The notes: generated by a model from the letters alone, not told the origin. 64,000 bases of DNA from Mycolicibacterium tokaiense (GCF_010725885.1 NZ_AP022600.1:3410001-3474000), one strand, 5' to 3'. Positions 1 through 9,584 are shown, counted from the first letter of the stretch. Made by a program: numbers and translations.

Positions 1-746
1 AGAAGCCCCGCACCACGATCGGCTGGAAAGGCCTGATCAACGACCCGGACATGGACGGCACCTTCGACGTGGCGCGTGGCCTGCGCACCGCCCGCCAGCT
101 GTTGCTCGACATCATCGACATCGGCCTGCCGGTGGGCTGCGAGTTCCTCGAACCCACCAGCCCGCAGTACATCGCCGACGCGGTGGCGTGGGGCGCCATC
201 GGCGCCCGTACCACCGAGTCGCAGGTGCACCGCCAGCTGGCCTCGGGACTGTCGATGCCGGTCGGGTTCAAGAACGGCACCGACGGCAACGTCCAGGTGG
301 CCGTCGACGGTGTGGGCGCTGCATCGGCCGCGCATGTGTTCTTCGGGATGGACGACATGGGCCGCGGCGCGTTGGTGAGCACCATGGGTAACGACGACTG
401 CCACGTCATCCTGCGCGGCGGTACCGACGGCCCCAATTACGATGCCGCCGCGGTGACTTCGGCCGCTGCCACCTTGGCCACGGCCGGCCTGCCGGGTCGC
501 GTCGTGATCGACTGCAGCCACGCCAATTCCGGGAAGGATCACATCCGCCAGGCCGTGGTGGCCACCGAGGTGGCACAGCTGGTGCGCGACGGCCTGCCGA
601 TCAGCGGAGTGATGCTGGAGAGCTTCCTGGTCGCCGGTGCACAGTCCCCTGATGCCCGGCCGTTGACCTACGGCCAGTCGGTCACCGACAAGTGCATGGA
701 CTGGGCGGCAACCGATTCGGTGTTGCGCGAGCTGGCCCGCGGCTAG
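1..746 (+). CDS. Class I DAHP synthase, 3' part
   Basis: Condenses phosphoenolpyruvate and erythrose-4-phosphate to DAHP, the first step of the shikimate pathway. The reading frame is open from base 3 and the gene starts before the window; 247 residues are visible. Signatures of the E. coli AroF/G/H type are clear: KPRTTIGWKGLINDP, WGAIGARTTESQVHR, PVGFKNGTDG, CHVILRGG, IDCSHANSGK and the terminal ITDKCMDW region equivalent. The E. coli enzymes are about 350 residues, so roughly 100 are missing upstream. As far as I recall, mycobacteria rely on the unrelated class II enzyme (M. tuberculosis Rv2178c), so a class I enzyme would be a second isozyme. A flavoenzyme gene follows after 11 bases and may be co-transcribed. 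Confidence 0.93.
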   Translation, partial: KPRTTIGWKGLINDPDMDGTFDVARGLRTARQLLLDIIDIGLPVGCEFLEPTSPQYIADAVAWGAIGARTTESQVHRQLASGLSMPVGFKNGTDGNVQVAVDGVGAASAAHVFFGMDDMGRGALVSTMGNDDCHVILRGGTDGPNYDAAAVTSAAATLATAGLPGRVVIDCSHANSGKDHIRQAVVATEVAQLVRDGLPISGVMLESFLVAGAQSPDARPLTYGQSVTDKCMDWAATDSVLRELARG

Positions 747-757
747 CCACCGCTGGT

Positions 758-1930
758 ATGACGGGCACAACCCGGGCGGGGGTGGTCGTCGTCGGTCTCG
801 GGTCCATGGGGTCGATGGCGTTGTGGCAGTTGGCCGAACGCGGTGTCGACGTGGTGGGCGTCGAGCAGTTCGGCCGGGTTCACACCTGGGGCGCGTACGC
901 CGGTGAGTCACGGTTGTTCCGGGTGGCTGCCAAAGAGGGCAGGGTGTTCACTCCGGCACTGCTGCGCGCACGCGAACTCTGGGTGCAGCTGGGTGCGGCG
1001 TACGGCCAGGACCTGCTGATCCCCGCGGGCGCGCTGAGCGTGGGGCCACGTGGCCATCCCGACCTGGAGGCCGGCCTGGCGGCCATCGCCGATCTGTCTC
1101 TGCCGCATGAGGTACTCGACGCCGGGCAGCTGCGGGCCCGCTTTCCACAGTTCTACGCCGATGACGGGGACATCGGGGTGCTGGACACCCTCGGCGGGGT
1201 GGTGCGGCCCGAGTTGGCGGTGGTGGCGGCCACCGAGCTGGCGCTGGCGCGCGGCGCCACCACCCACTACGGCACCACGGTGAAAGCCATCGAGCCCGGC
1301 CCGGCGGGCGTCCGGGTGGTCACCGACCACGGCGACCTGTTGGCCGAGAGGGCAGTGGTGAGCGCTGGGCCGTGGACCGCGCGGCTGCTGCCGGAGCTGG
1401 ACGATGTCGTCAAGGTGGTCAGCTACCCGCTGATCTGGTTCCTGCCCCGCCACATCGACATGTTCACGCCGGACCGCCTTCCGGGGTTCATGCGTGACCT
1501 GCACGGTGTGCACGCGTTCGGCATACCCAGCCTCGACGGCTACAGCATCAAGGCCACTCCCGACATGCATCTCCCGCTGGCCGACGACTGGTCCGACCGC
1601 ACCACCGCACTGACCGATGCGCAGCTGCAGCGAGCCGGCGTCCAGATGCAGAAGATGATCCCCGACCTGATCCCGGCCGCGTCCCGGTGGTCGGTGCACG
1701 CAGAATCGTTGGCCGCCAACAAGATGCCCATCATCGACAGCATGGCCGAGGGCCGCATCGTGGTGGCGACCGCGCTGAGTGGCAACGGATTCAAATTTGC
1801 GCCCGTCTGGGGCGAGGTGTTGGCGGATCTCGCCGCCGTGGGGGAGTCCCGATTCTCCGAGGCGGTCTTCACCGTCGATCACCACAAGAAGTTCGCGCTC
1901 TGGGGAGTGAGCGCAACCCGCACCGGCTAG
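758..1930 (+). CDS. Sarcosine oxidase / N-methyltryptophan oxidase-like FAD enzyme
   Basis: Predicted FAD-dependent amine oxidase of the monomeric sarcosine oxidase/SolA family, 390 residues, the usual family length. The dinucleotide motif is GLGSMG near residue 13, followed by the family sequence WGAYAGESRLFRVA; SGNGFKFAPVWGE lies near residue 340. The ATG at 758 puts the Rossmann strand right after the start; an upstream in-frame start at 692 would only add residues overlapping the preceding gene. The protein contains no cysteine, so the 8-alpha-S-cysteinyl FAD link of classical sarcosine oxidases cannot form (the usual site reads AESLAANK). The substrate is therefore uncertain: a secondary amine, an N-methyl amino acid or another amine. 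Confidence 0.85.
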   Translation: MTGTTRAGVVVVGLGSMGSMALWQLAERGVDVVGVEQFGRVHTWGAYAGESRLFRVAAKEGRVFTPALLRARELWVQLGAAYGQDLLIPAGALSVGPRGHPDLEAGLAAIADLSLPHEVLDAGQLRARFPQFYADDGDIGVLDTLGGVVRPELAVVAATELALARGATTHYGTTVKAIEPGPAGVRVVTDHGDLLAERAVVSAGPWTARLLPELDDVVKVVSYPLIWFLPRHIDMFTPDRLPGFMRDLHGVHAFGIPSLDGYSIKATPDMHLPLADDWSDRTTALTDAQLQRAGVQMQKMIPDLIPAASRWSVHAESLAANKMPIIDSMAEGRIVVATALSGNGFKFAPVWGEVLADLAAVGESRFSEAVFTVDHHKKFALWGVSATRTG

Positions 1931-1940
1931 GTTGCGGATA
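1928..1940 (+). promoter_or_regulatory. Leaderless -10 overlapping a stop codon
   Basis: TAGGTT at 1928-1933 fits the mycobacterial TANNNT -10, with 6 bases to the ATG at 1940. Its first three bases are the TAG stop of the preceding gene. No convincing -35. Confidence 0.45.
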
Positions 1941-2845
1941 TGACACTGCGGTACTGGGTTGCGCTGGTGCTCGGCTTGTTCGCTGTCGCGACGATGCTGA
2001 CCGCGTGCGGTGGGGGTGGCGAATCCTCCCGGCCGGAATCCGGATCGGGGGTGGCCGCCGACAACGTCGCCCCTGTGCCGCAGAACGTGCCGGGGGAGGC
2101 GCCGATCGCCAAGCGCGACGTCGTGAAGACCGCAACCATGCAGATCACGGTGGCCGATCCGTCCGCTGCCGCCGACGAGGCCGCGGTACTGGTCGAGGAA
2201 GCCGACGGTCGGGTGGACAGCCGCACCGAAGACGCCGGATCGGGCACCGGGCGCGCGCAGACCTCGATCGTGCTGCGGGTACCGGTCGCCGAGCTCGACA
2301 CCGTGGTGCGCGAGCTCAAGGAACTGGGCACGGTCGAGTTCGCCGAAACCACCGCCGAGGACGTCACTGCCCAACGGGTGGACCTGGACGCGCGCATCCG
2401 GGCGCTACAGACCTCGGTGGACCGGCTGTTGGCCATCATGGCCGAGGCCCGCGACCCGGAGGCGTTGATCACCGCCGAGGAGGCGCTGTCGCAGCGCCAG
2501 GCCGAACTCGACAGCCTGCGCGCGCAGCGCCAGGCGCTCGGCGAGCAGATCGACTTCAGCACGGTGAGCGTCTCTTTCACCGCCGAGCGGATCGGCGGGC
2601 CGGCTCAGTACCAGGGCTTCTTCGGGCAGGTCGAGCGCGGCTGGGACACGCTGGTGTCGGCCCTCGGCAGCGCGGTACTGCTGTTCGGGCTGGTGCTGCC
2701 GTGGTTGCTGCTGCTGGCCGCTTTCGCCGCCGTCTGTTACGGCCTGACCCGGTGGCTCGGCCGCGGAAAACGCACGCCCGCGCCCACCGCCGCGGCCCCA
2801 CCCGCGCCGGTGCCCGCGGCGCCACCCGCCGAGACCGAGGAGTAG
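1940..2845 (+). CDS. DUF4349 lipoprotein
   Basis: Predicted membrane-anchored lipoprotein, 301 residues, function unknown. The signal peptide ends in a lipobox, LTAC, giving lipidated Cys23 followed by a Gly/Ser-rich spacer. The DUF4349 domain spans roughly residues 60-215 and has a coiled-coil-like stretch (about 130-190, LDARIRALQTSVDRLL). One hydrophobic segment follows at about 238-262, then a Pro/Ala-rich tail ending in acidic residues. A lipid anchor plus a C-terminal transmembrane helix would hold the domain on the outer face of the membrane. It starts 9 bases after the preceding stop and has its own likely -10. A strong hairpin terminates it before the convergent whiB3. Confidence 0.85.
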   Translation: MTLRYWVALVLGLFAVATMLTACGGGGESSRPESGSGVAADNVAPVPQNVPGEAPIAKRDVVKTATMQITVADPSAAADEAAVLVEEADGRVDSRTEDAGSGTGRAQTSIVLRVPVAELDTVVRELKELGTVEFAETTAEDVTAQRVDLDARIRALQTSVDRLLAIMAEARDPEALITAEEALSQRQAELDSLRAQRQALGEQIDFSTVSVSFTAERIGGPAQYQGFFGQVERGWDTLVSALGSAVLLFGLVLPWLLLLAAFAAVCYGLTRWLGRGKRTPAPTAAAPPAPVPAAPPAETEE

Positions 2846-2860
2846 TGGCGCACACAGAAG

Positions 2861-2889
2861 CGCCCGGCTTCCGATGCAGAAGCCGGGCG
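2861..2889. terminator. Bidirectional hairpin terminator
   Basis: Perfect 11-bp stem, CGCCCGGCTTC pairing with GAAGCCGGGCG, with a 7-base loop. It sits between the convergent DUF4349 lipoprotein gene and whiB3. There is no U-run, as is usual in mycobacteria. Confidence 0.7.
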
Positions 2890-2912
2890 TCCCCGAATGT
2901 CTGTGTCCGCGC

Positions 2913-3203
2913 TCAGGCGGTGCGGCGTATCCCGCGCTTGAGCAGAAGTTCACGCTCGGACTCCGAGAGCCCTCCCCAGATGCCGTACGGCTCGCCGACT
3001 GCCAGCGCGTGCGAACGGCACTGTGCGATCACCGGGCAACGACGGCACATCTCCTTGGCGCGCATTTCACGCTGCGCCCGGGCGCGGCCACGCTCACCAT
3101 CGGGGTGGAAGAACATCGAGGAATCGACGCCCCGGCAATGTCCCTGCATCTGCCAGTCCCAGATGTCGGCGTTGGGGCCAGGTAGCTGTTGCGGCTGTGG
3201 CAT
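2913..3203 (-). CDS. whiB3: WhiB3 redox-sensing iron-sulfur regulator
   Basis: WhiB-family [4Fe-4S] transcription factor that senses NO, O2 and redox state and in M. tuberculosis controls lipid anabolism and virulence. The 96-residue product has the four cluster cysteines C23, C53, C56 and C62 (C-X29-C-X2-C-X5-C), the GIWGG turn, and a basic C-terminus ending LLLKRGIRRTA. The start MPQPQQLPGPNADIW is the WhiB3 N-terminus as I recall it and has GAGAGGGG about 7 bases upstream. An upstream GTG would add 30 residues with no family resemblance. It is divergent from the Rv3415c-like gene, as in M. tuberculosis. Confidence 0.95.
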   Translation of the reverse strand: MPQPQQLPGPNADIWDWQMQGHCRGVDSSMFFHPDGERGRARAQREMRAKEMCRRCPVIAQCRSHALAVGEPYGIWGGLSESERELLLKRGIRRTA

Positions 3204-3284
3204 TTGGAAACCCCTCTCTCCGCGCACATTTGATGCTGCGAGAGTTGTGGACTCGATCCGAGTGCTGTCGCCGATGACTACTCG

Positions 3285-3321
3285 TGAGGACAAAGTAGGT
3301 GCGCTTAGGAAATTCCGTCAA
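3285..3321 (-). promoter_or_regulatory. whiB3 promoter
   Basis: On the minus strand TTGACG (3321-3316; five of six match TTGACA) is followed after 18 bases by TACTTT (3297-3292). This predicts transcription from about 3285 and an 80-base leader before whiB3. Confidence 0.6.
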
Positions 3322-3602
3322 TCCCCTCAGCCTGTGCTTAATGGCATAGAGACGACGCGAGATTTAACACCACGTTCATCATTGAGCGTGTTGCGGAGCG
3401 GAATTCGTGGTAGGGGCTTGAGCTCGGTGTGGCGCGATCCGGAAAATCCGCAGTTCGGATTCATCTTCACCCGGGCGTTGTTTCCTAGCGCTCGGCAGGC
3501 AGTTGATCTGCCGTTAACATGGCGACGACAAACTGTTAACCAGCAAAGCCGTAAAAACCTTTGAATCGTTACAGCGCCGGCCGCTCGTCCCACGTTGATA
3601 CC
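3322..3602. other. whiB3–Rv3415c-like divergent intergenic region
   Basis: No gene is seen between the whiB3 promoter and the next start. The stretch is visibly richer in A+T than its surroundings. It contains two GTTAAC hexamers (3513-3518 and 3535-3540) 22 bp apart and a short CGGCAG/CTGCCG hairpin at 3493-3513. These could be regulator sites, but I recognise none. Confidence 0.5.
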
Positions 3603-4391
3603 GTGCCGTCGGTGACGTCGCAGACCGAAGCGCTGACCGCCGCCGCATTCGGAGCCGATGTGCACCGTTGGCCGCTGCCGGTCCCCGACACCGCCACGCA
3701 GGCCTGGCTGCGGGCCGTGGCAGCAGCCGGCCAGGGGCGCTATGGCGCGGCCCATGCCGACCTGGCGACGGTCCGTCGTACCGCGCCGTCCTCGGCGCTG
3801 CTGTCTCTGGCGCACAGCACCACCGGTTCACTGCTGCGCCAGCTGGGCTGGCACATCCGGGCCCGCCGATGGGATGGCATCGCCTTGCGCCTGGCCGGAA
3901 ATCACCCGGAAGCCAGAGCCGACGCGCTGGTGGGTCTGGCCGCCGACGCGCTGGGGGTGGGGCGGTTCGGGGTATCGGCGACACTGCTGGATGCGGCGCG
4001 CACGCTCTCGGGCGCTCCGCCGCGATGCAGTGTCCGCTTGGCCTGGGTCAGCGCGGAGCTGGCGATGGCACGAGGCGACGGCGCCGGTGCCGTAGGGTAT
4101 GCGCGGGCGGGCATCGAGGCCGCGGATGCCACCTGGCTGCGGCACCGCACCAAGAGCGAAGTGGTGCTGGCCGCGGCCCTGTGCACTGCCGGTGACCTGG
4201 ATGCCGCGCGCGACGTGGCCGACGCCGCACTGATCGCAGCCACCCGTCACGGGCTGGTGCCCCTGCAGTGGGCGGTGGCGAGTCTGCTGGCAGCGGTGGG
4301 CAGCACAACACTGACCGCCGGGCAGCTCGCCGACACGCGGGATCGGGCCGCCGCCCTGATCGCCGCGCGCGGCGGCGACCTGCGCAGCTGA
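3603..4391 (+). CDS. Conserved mycobacterial hypothetical (Rv3415c-like)
   Basis: Function unknown. The 262-residue protein is Ala/Arg-rich and predicted all-helical, with repeated helix pairs such as AGQGRYGAAHADLATV and AALCTAGDLDAARDVADAAL that resemble TPR-type repeats. The context (divergent from whiB3, upstream of sigD) and the early motif FGADVHRWPLPVPD identify the M. tuberculosis Rv3415c family. The start is uncertain: GTG at 3603 is preferred because homology begins just after it, but TTG at 3561 and GTG at 3612 are in frame and none has a good ribosome site. Confidence 0.75.
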   Translation: MPSVTSQTEALTAAAFGADVHRWPLPVPDTATQAWLRAVAAAGQGRYGAAHADLATVRRTAPSSALLSLAHSTTGSLLRQLGWHIRARRWDGIALRLAGNHPEARADALVGLAADALGVGRFGVSATLLDAARTLSGAPPRCSVRLAWVSAELAMARGDGAGAVGYARAGIEAADATWLRHRTKSEVVLAAALCTAGDLDAARDVADAALIAATRHGLVPLQWAVASLLAAVGSTTLTAGQLADTRDRAAALIAARGGDLRS

Positions 4392-4522
4392 GCTGGGATC
4401 CGGCGACTCGCCGGGCCGTCGGGCGGCTGGGGGACGTCTGGGATGCGCCCCGGTCGCTATTGTTTAGCTGAGCCAATCAGCCGTGCTACTTCCGGTTCGT
4501 AACGTTGGAGATACCGCCGTCG

Positions 4523-5101
4523 ATGACAATTCCAGGAGAACGTCTCGACGCCGTCGTTGCTGACGCGGTGGCCGGCGATCGGAATGCGCTCCGGGAAGTG
4601 CTGGAGACCATCCGCCCGATCGTCGTCCGCTACGTGCGGGCACGCATCGGAACCGCGGAACGCAGCGGTCTCTCAGCTGATGACGTGGCTCAGGAGGTGT
4701 GCTTGGCCGCCATGCAGGCGTTGCCGCGGTACCAAGATCAGGGACGACCGTTCCTGGCCTTTGTGTACGGCATTGCAGCGCACAAGGTAGCTGACGCACA
4801 TCGTGCGGCCGGCCGGAACAAGGCTGACCCCACTGATGTCGTGCCCGAGCGCTTCAGCGTGGACGCGGGTCCCGAACAGCTTGCGATGAACGCCGACGCG
4901 GCGTCCCGCATGGATGCGCTGTTGAAGATCCTGCCGGAGAAGCAGCGCGAGATCCTGATCCTGCGTGTGGTGGTCGGAATGTCCGCCGAAGAGGTGGCCG
5001 AGGCCGTGGGCAGTACCGCGGGTGCGGTGCGGGTTGCCCAGCACCGGGCGCTGGCTCGGTTGAAGAACGAGATCACGGCGACGGGGTTCGACTATGCCTG
5101 A
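4523..5101 (+). CDS. sigD: ECF sigma factor SigD
   Basis: Group 4 (ECF) sigma factor, 192 residues, directing RNA polymerase to the SigD regulon. Region 2 spans about residues 25-95 (SADDVAQEVCLAAM, FLAFVYGIAAHKVADAHR). Region 4 lies at about 125-185, with the helix-turn-helix ILPEKQREILILRVVVGMS and SAEEVAEAVGSTAGAVR. ATG 4523 is preferred, with GGAG about 12 bases upstream; a TTG at 4505 adds six residues. It overlaps its anti-sigma gene by 8 bases, implying coupled translation, as in the M. tuberculosis sigD-rsdA pair. Confidence 0.93.
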   Translation: MTIPGERLDAVVADAVAGDRNALREVLETIRPIVVRYVRARIGTAERSGLSADDVAQEVCLAAMQALPRYQDQGRPFLAFVYGIAAHKVADAHRAAGRNKADPTDVVPERFSVDAGPEQLAMNADAASRMDALLKILPEKQREILILRVVVGMSAEEVAEAVGSTAGAVRVAQHRALARLKNEITATGFDYA

Positions 5102-6287
5102 TTTCGGGAGGGGTCCAAGCGAGCCGGAATCGCTGGACGACATCAACCGCAGTGACCGTCTGCTCGACGCGCTGGCCGGTGGCCAGCAGCGCATCCGCCC
5201 CGGGGACGCGGGCGAGGCCGAGCTGCTGAACCTGCTGGAGGGCTGGCGCGACGGTGTGCGCGCCCCCGGCACCAACGTGCTCAGCGAACAGGACGCGGTC
5301 AGCGCCCTGCACCGCGGACTGTCTCAGCCCTCCCCGCAGACCAAGGGCGCACGGAGGCATCTCGCTGTCGTGGGTTCCGTGGCCGCTGCGGTGCTGTGCA
5401 TCGGTGGGTTCGGCGCCGTCGTGGCCGGCGCCGGCCCGGGTGACTCGCTCTACGGCATGCGCACCGCGTTGTTCGGTGAACCGCAGTCGGTGCGAGACGA
5501 TCGGGTGGCGTTGGCCGCCCAGACCGAGATGGCCGAGGTCCAGCGGCTGATCGACCAGGGCGACTGGGATCAGGCGCAGCAGAAGCTGCAGACCCTGACC
5601 ACCTCGGTGGTGCAGGTCGAAGACGCCACCCGCCAGCAGCAGCTGGTCGACGAGTGGAATCTGCTGAACGTGAAGGTGGAGAGCCAGGATCCAGCGGCCA
5701 CCTTGCCGCCGCCCGAGCCGGGCGCTCCGCCGCTGACCCTGCCGGAGATCACGCTCCCGTCGGAGACCACATCGCCGGAGACCACATCACCGGAGACCAC
5801 GTCGCCCGACACGACGGCGCCCGACACGACGACGCCCGACACGACGACGGCGCCGTCGGAGACCACCTCTCCGTCGGAGACCAGCCCGCCGTCGGAGACG
5901 AGCCCGACCACCACCGAGCCGAGCCCGACCCCCACGTCGACGCCGGCGACCACCACACCATCACCGACGACCACGGCGAGCAGCACGACCAGCCGGCCGC
6001 CTACCACGACGACGACCACCACCACGTCCGCGCGCCCGACAACGAGCACGACGACCACCACCACTGCGGTGGCGGAAGCCGAGGAGTCGGCGTCGACGCC
6101 GGTCACGACGACGGCGGCCGAGGCTGTGGTGCCCAGCACCACGTTGATGGAGGTGGAAACGGGAACTCCCGCGCCGTCAGCTGAGTCGGAAGCCCCGCAG
6201 GCTCCGGAGACGGCGGTGAGCACACCCACCACGACGACGGTCCCGAATGGACCGCTGATTCAGCTGCCCATCCCGGGCTTGAACTGA
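5094..6287 (+). CDS. rsdA: Anti-sigma-D factor RsdA
   Basis: Membrane anti-sigma factor that binds and inactivates SigD (Rv3413c family). The 397-residue product has an acidic N-terminal cytoplasmic segment (LDDINRSDRLLDAL) that is the likely SigD-binding part, a single transmembrane helix at about 90-112, a short helical extracellular region (about 145-200), and then about 190 residues of Thr/Ser/Pro-rich repeats. The M. tuberculosis protein is about 300 residues, so the tail is longer here. Part of it is encoded by a 15-base tandem repeat. The tail is probably cell-wall spanning and possibly O-mannosylated. Confidence 0.88.
   Translation: MPDFGRGPSEPESLDDINRSDRLLDALAGGQQRIRPGDAGEAELLNLLEGWRDGVRAPGTNVLSEQDAVSALHRGLSQPSPQTKGARRHLAVVGSVAAAVLCIGGFGAVVAGAGPGDSLYGMRTALFGEPQSVRDDRVALAAQTEMAEVQRLIDQGDWDQAQQKLQTLTTSVVQVEDATRQQQLVDEWNLLNVKVESQDPAATLPPPEPGAPPLTLPEITLPSETTSPETTSPETTSPDTTAPDTTTPDTTTAPSETTSPSETSPPSETSPTTTEPSPTPTSTPATTTPSPTTTASSTTSRPPTTTTTTTTSARPTTSTTTTTTAVAEAEESASTPVTTTAAEAVVPSTTLMEVETGTPAPSAESEAPQAPETAVSTPTTTTVPNGPLIQLPIPGLN
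5763..5852 (+). repeat. 15-base tandem repeat in rsdA
   Basis: Six consecutive 15-base units, the first being GAGACCACATCGCCG, encode ETTSP/DTTAP-type pentapeptides. Units 1-3 are almost identical and units 4-6 diverged. Further imperfect units continue to about 5905. The array stays in frame. Confidence 0.85.
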
Positions 6288-6301
6288 CGCGGGGTCAGCC
6301 G

Positions 6302-6706
6302 TCAGCGATATCCGTCACTGTCCGACGTGGCCTCGTTCAGCGAGGCGTCGGCGTAACCGCGGCAGTAGTCCCAGGTGACGTAGGAGTCGGGTTCCGGGTC
6401 GTAGGCCGGTTCGTGCGGGCGGACGGTGCCGTCGATCAACAGCTGGAGCAGATTCGCCCGCAACATGTCCCAGTCGTGGTAGTGATCCTGCTGGCATTCG
6501 TCACAGCAGACCACCAGGCCGCGAATTCCCTTGTGCGCCAACAATGCTTCGTACACCGCGAGGTCGGCGAGATCCGCTTCCACAGCGGTGCGCTCCTGGG
6601 GATCGAGCGGTTGCCCAGGCTCGATCGCGTCGAGGGCCGCCGACGGGTCGGCAGGATCATCGGCGAAGGGGTCGGGCGGCAAACCCGGGGGGAGGTGGTC
6701 GCGCAC
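6302..6706 (-). CDS. DUF5319 protein (Rv3412-like)
   Basis: Conserved actinobacterial protein of unknown function, 134 residues. It is acidic and soluble and contains CCDECQQDHYHDW (about residues 67-79), a Cys/His cluster that could bind a metal, plus TWDYCRGYADASL near the end. It starts at GTG 6706 and has a likely leaderless -10 (TACTGT). It converges on rsdA with 14 bases between the stops and is divergent from guaB2, the same arrangement as Rv3412 in M. tuberculosis. Confidence 0.85.
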   Translation of the reverse strand: MRDHLPPGLPPDPFADDPADPSAALDAIEPGQPLDPQERTAVEADLADLAVYEALLAHKGIRGLVVCCDECQQDHYHDWDMLRANLLQLLIDGTVRPHEPAYDPEPDSYVTWDYCRGYADASLNEATSDSDGYR

Positions 6707-6718
6707 GCCTCTACAGTA
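6706..6718 (-). promoter_or_regulatory. Leaderless -10 of the DUF5319 gene
   Basis: On the minus strand TACTGT (6718-6713) lies 6 bases before the GTG start at 6706. No ribosome site separates them. Confidence 0.5.
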
Positions 6719-6799
6719 CGCAGCCGCGCTGTGATCGCGCTAGCTGATGAGCGTCTGCACGGCCCCGTGGCGGCGTCGGAATCTGCTCCGGTGAGCCGA

Positions 6800-6805
6800 T
6801 AAGAT
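6800..6805 (+). promoter_or_regulatory. Possible guaB2 -10
   Basis: TAAGAT fits TANNNT and would give a leader of about 50 bases before the well-formed ribosome site at 6849. The -35 is not evident. Confidence 0.35.
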
Positions 6806-6807
6806 AG

Positions 6808-8436
<1,629 letters not shown>

Positions 8437-8447
8437 GGGTCACATCA

Positions 8448-9584
8448 ATGCGTGACATGGTTGAGATCGGCATGGGCAGGACCGCCCGTCGCACCTACGA
8501 ACTCGACGACATCAACATCGTCCCGTCGCGGCGGACCCGGTCCAGCAAGGACGTCTCGACGGCGTGGCAACTCGACGCCTACCGCTTCGAGATCCCGGTG
8601 CTCAGCCACCCGACCGACGCGTTGGCGTCCCCGGAGTTCGCCATCGAGATGGGTCGCCTCGGCGGCCTCGGGGTGCTCAACGGCGAGGGGTTGATCGGCC
8701 GGCACGCCGATGTCGAGGCCAAGGTGGCCCAGGTGATCGAGGCGGCCGCCAAAGAACCAGAGCCCTCGGCGTCGATCAGACTGCTGCAGCAGTTGCACGC
8801 CGCGCCGCTGGACCTCGATCTGCTGGGCGCCGCGGTCGCCCGGGTGCGCGACGCGGGAGTTACCACGGCGGTGCGGGTCAGCCCCCAGAACGCCAAGGAA
8901 CTCACGCCCACCCTGGTGGCCGCGGGCATCGACCTGCTGATCATCCAGGGCTCCATCATCTCGGCCGAGCGCGTGGCGTCCGACGGTGAACCCCTCAACC
9001 TCAAGACCTTCATCTCCGAACTCGACGTGCCCGTGGTGGCCGGCGGCGTGCTCGACCACCGCACCGCCCTGCACCTGATGCGAACCGGTGCCGCAGGCGT
9101 GATCGTCGGCTACGGCTCCACCTGGGGAGTGACCACCAGCAACGAAGTACTCGGCATCAGCGTGCCGATGGCCACCGCCATCGCCGACGCCGCCGCTGCC
9201 CGTCGCGAATACCTCGACGAGACCGGCGGCCGGTACGTGCACGTGCTGGCCGACGGCGACATTCACACCTCGGGTGAGCTGGCCAAGGCCATCGCCTGCG
9301 GCGCCGACGCCGTGGTGCTCGGCACGCCGCTCGCCGCGTCGGCCGAGGCACTCGGCGACGGCTGGTTCTGGCCGCCGGCCGCCGCCCACCCGTCACTGCC
9401 TCGTGGTGCGCTGCTGCAGGTGGCCCAGGGGGAGCGGCCGTCGCTGGCACAGGTGCTCAATGGGCCGTCCGACGATCCGTTCGGCACGCTGAACTTGGTC
9501 GGCGGCCTGCGTCGCTCGATGGCCAAGGCCGGCTACTGCGACCTCAAGGAGTTCCAGAAGGTCGGGCTCACCGTCGGCTCCTGA
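8448..9584 (+). CDS. guaB3: GuaB3, IMPDH-family protein without CBS domains
   Basis: Second IMP dehydrogenase/GMP reductase-family barrel, 378 residues, lacking the CBS pair. The ribosome site AGGGGT lies 8 bases before ATG 8448; a second ATG at 8457 is possible and matches the M. tuberculosis Rv3410c start as I recall it. The loop that carries the catalytic Cys in IMPDH reads GYGSTWGVTTS here (about residues 222-232), with no cysteine, so classical IMPDH or GMP reductase chemistry at this loop is not expected. The family is universally retained next to guaB2 in mycobacteria; its role is unsettled. Confidence 0.92.
   Translation: MRDMVEIGMGRTARRTYELDDINIVPSRRTRSSKDVSTAWQLDAYRFEIPVLSHPTDALASPEFAIEMGRLGGLGVLNGEGLIGRHADVEAKVAQVIEAAAKEPEPSASIRLLQQLHAAPLDLDLLGAAVARVRDAGVTTAVRVSPQNAKELTPTLVAAGIDLLIIQGSIISAERVASDGEPLNLKTFISELDVPVVAGGVLDHRTALHLMRTGAAGVIVGYGSTWGVTTSNEVLGISVPMATAIADAAAARREYLDETGGRYVHVLADGDIHTSGELAKAIACGADAVVLGTPLAASAEALGDGWFWPPAAAHPSLPRGALLQVAQGERPSLAQVLNGPSDDPFGTLNLVGGLRRSMAKAGYCDLKEFQKVGLTVGS

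Noticed and set aside
1687..3564. 625-codon plus frame running through solA-like, DUF4349 and whiB3 genes
   Set aside because: Arg/Gly-rich shadow crossing three well-supported genes, one on the opposite strand.
5763..5905. Tandem repeats considered as a CRISPR or satellite array
   Set aside because: Units are contiguous, 15 bases, without spacers, and encode a Thr/Pro tail in frame.
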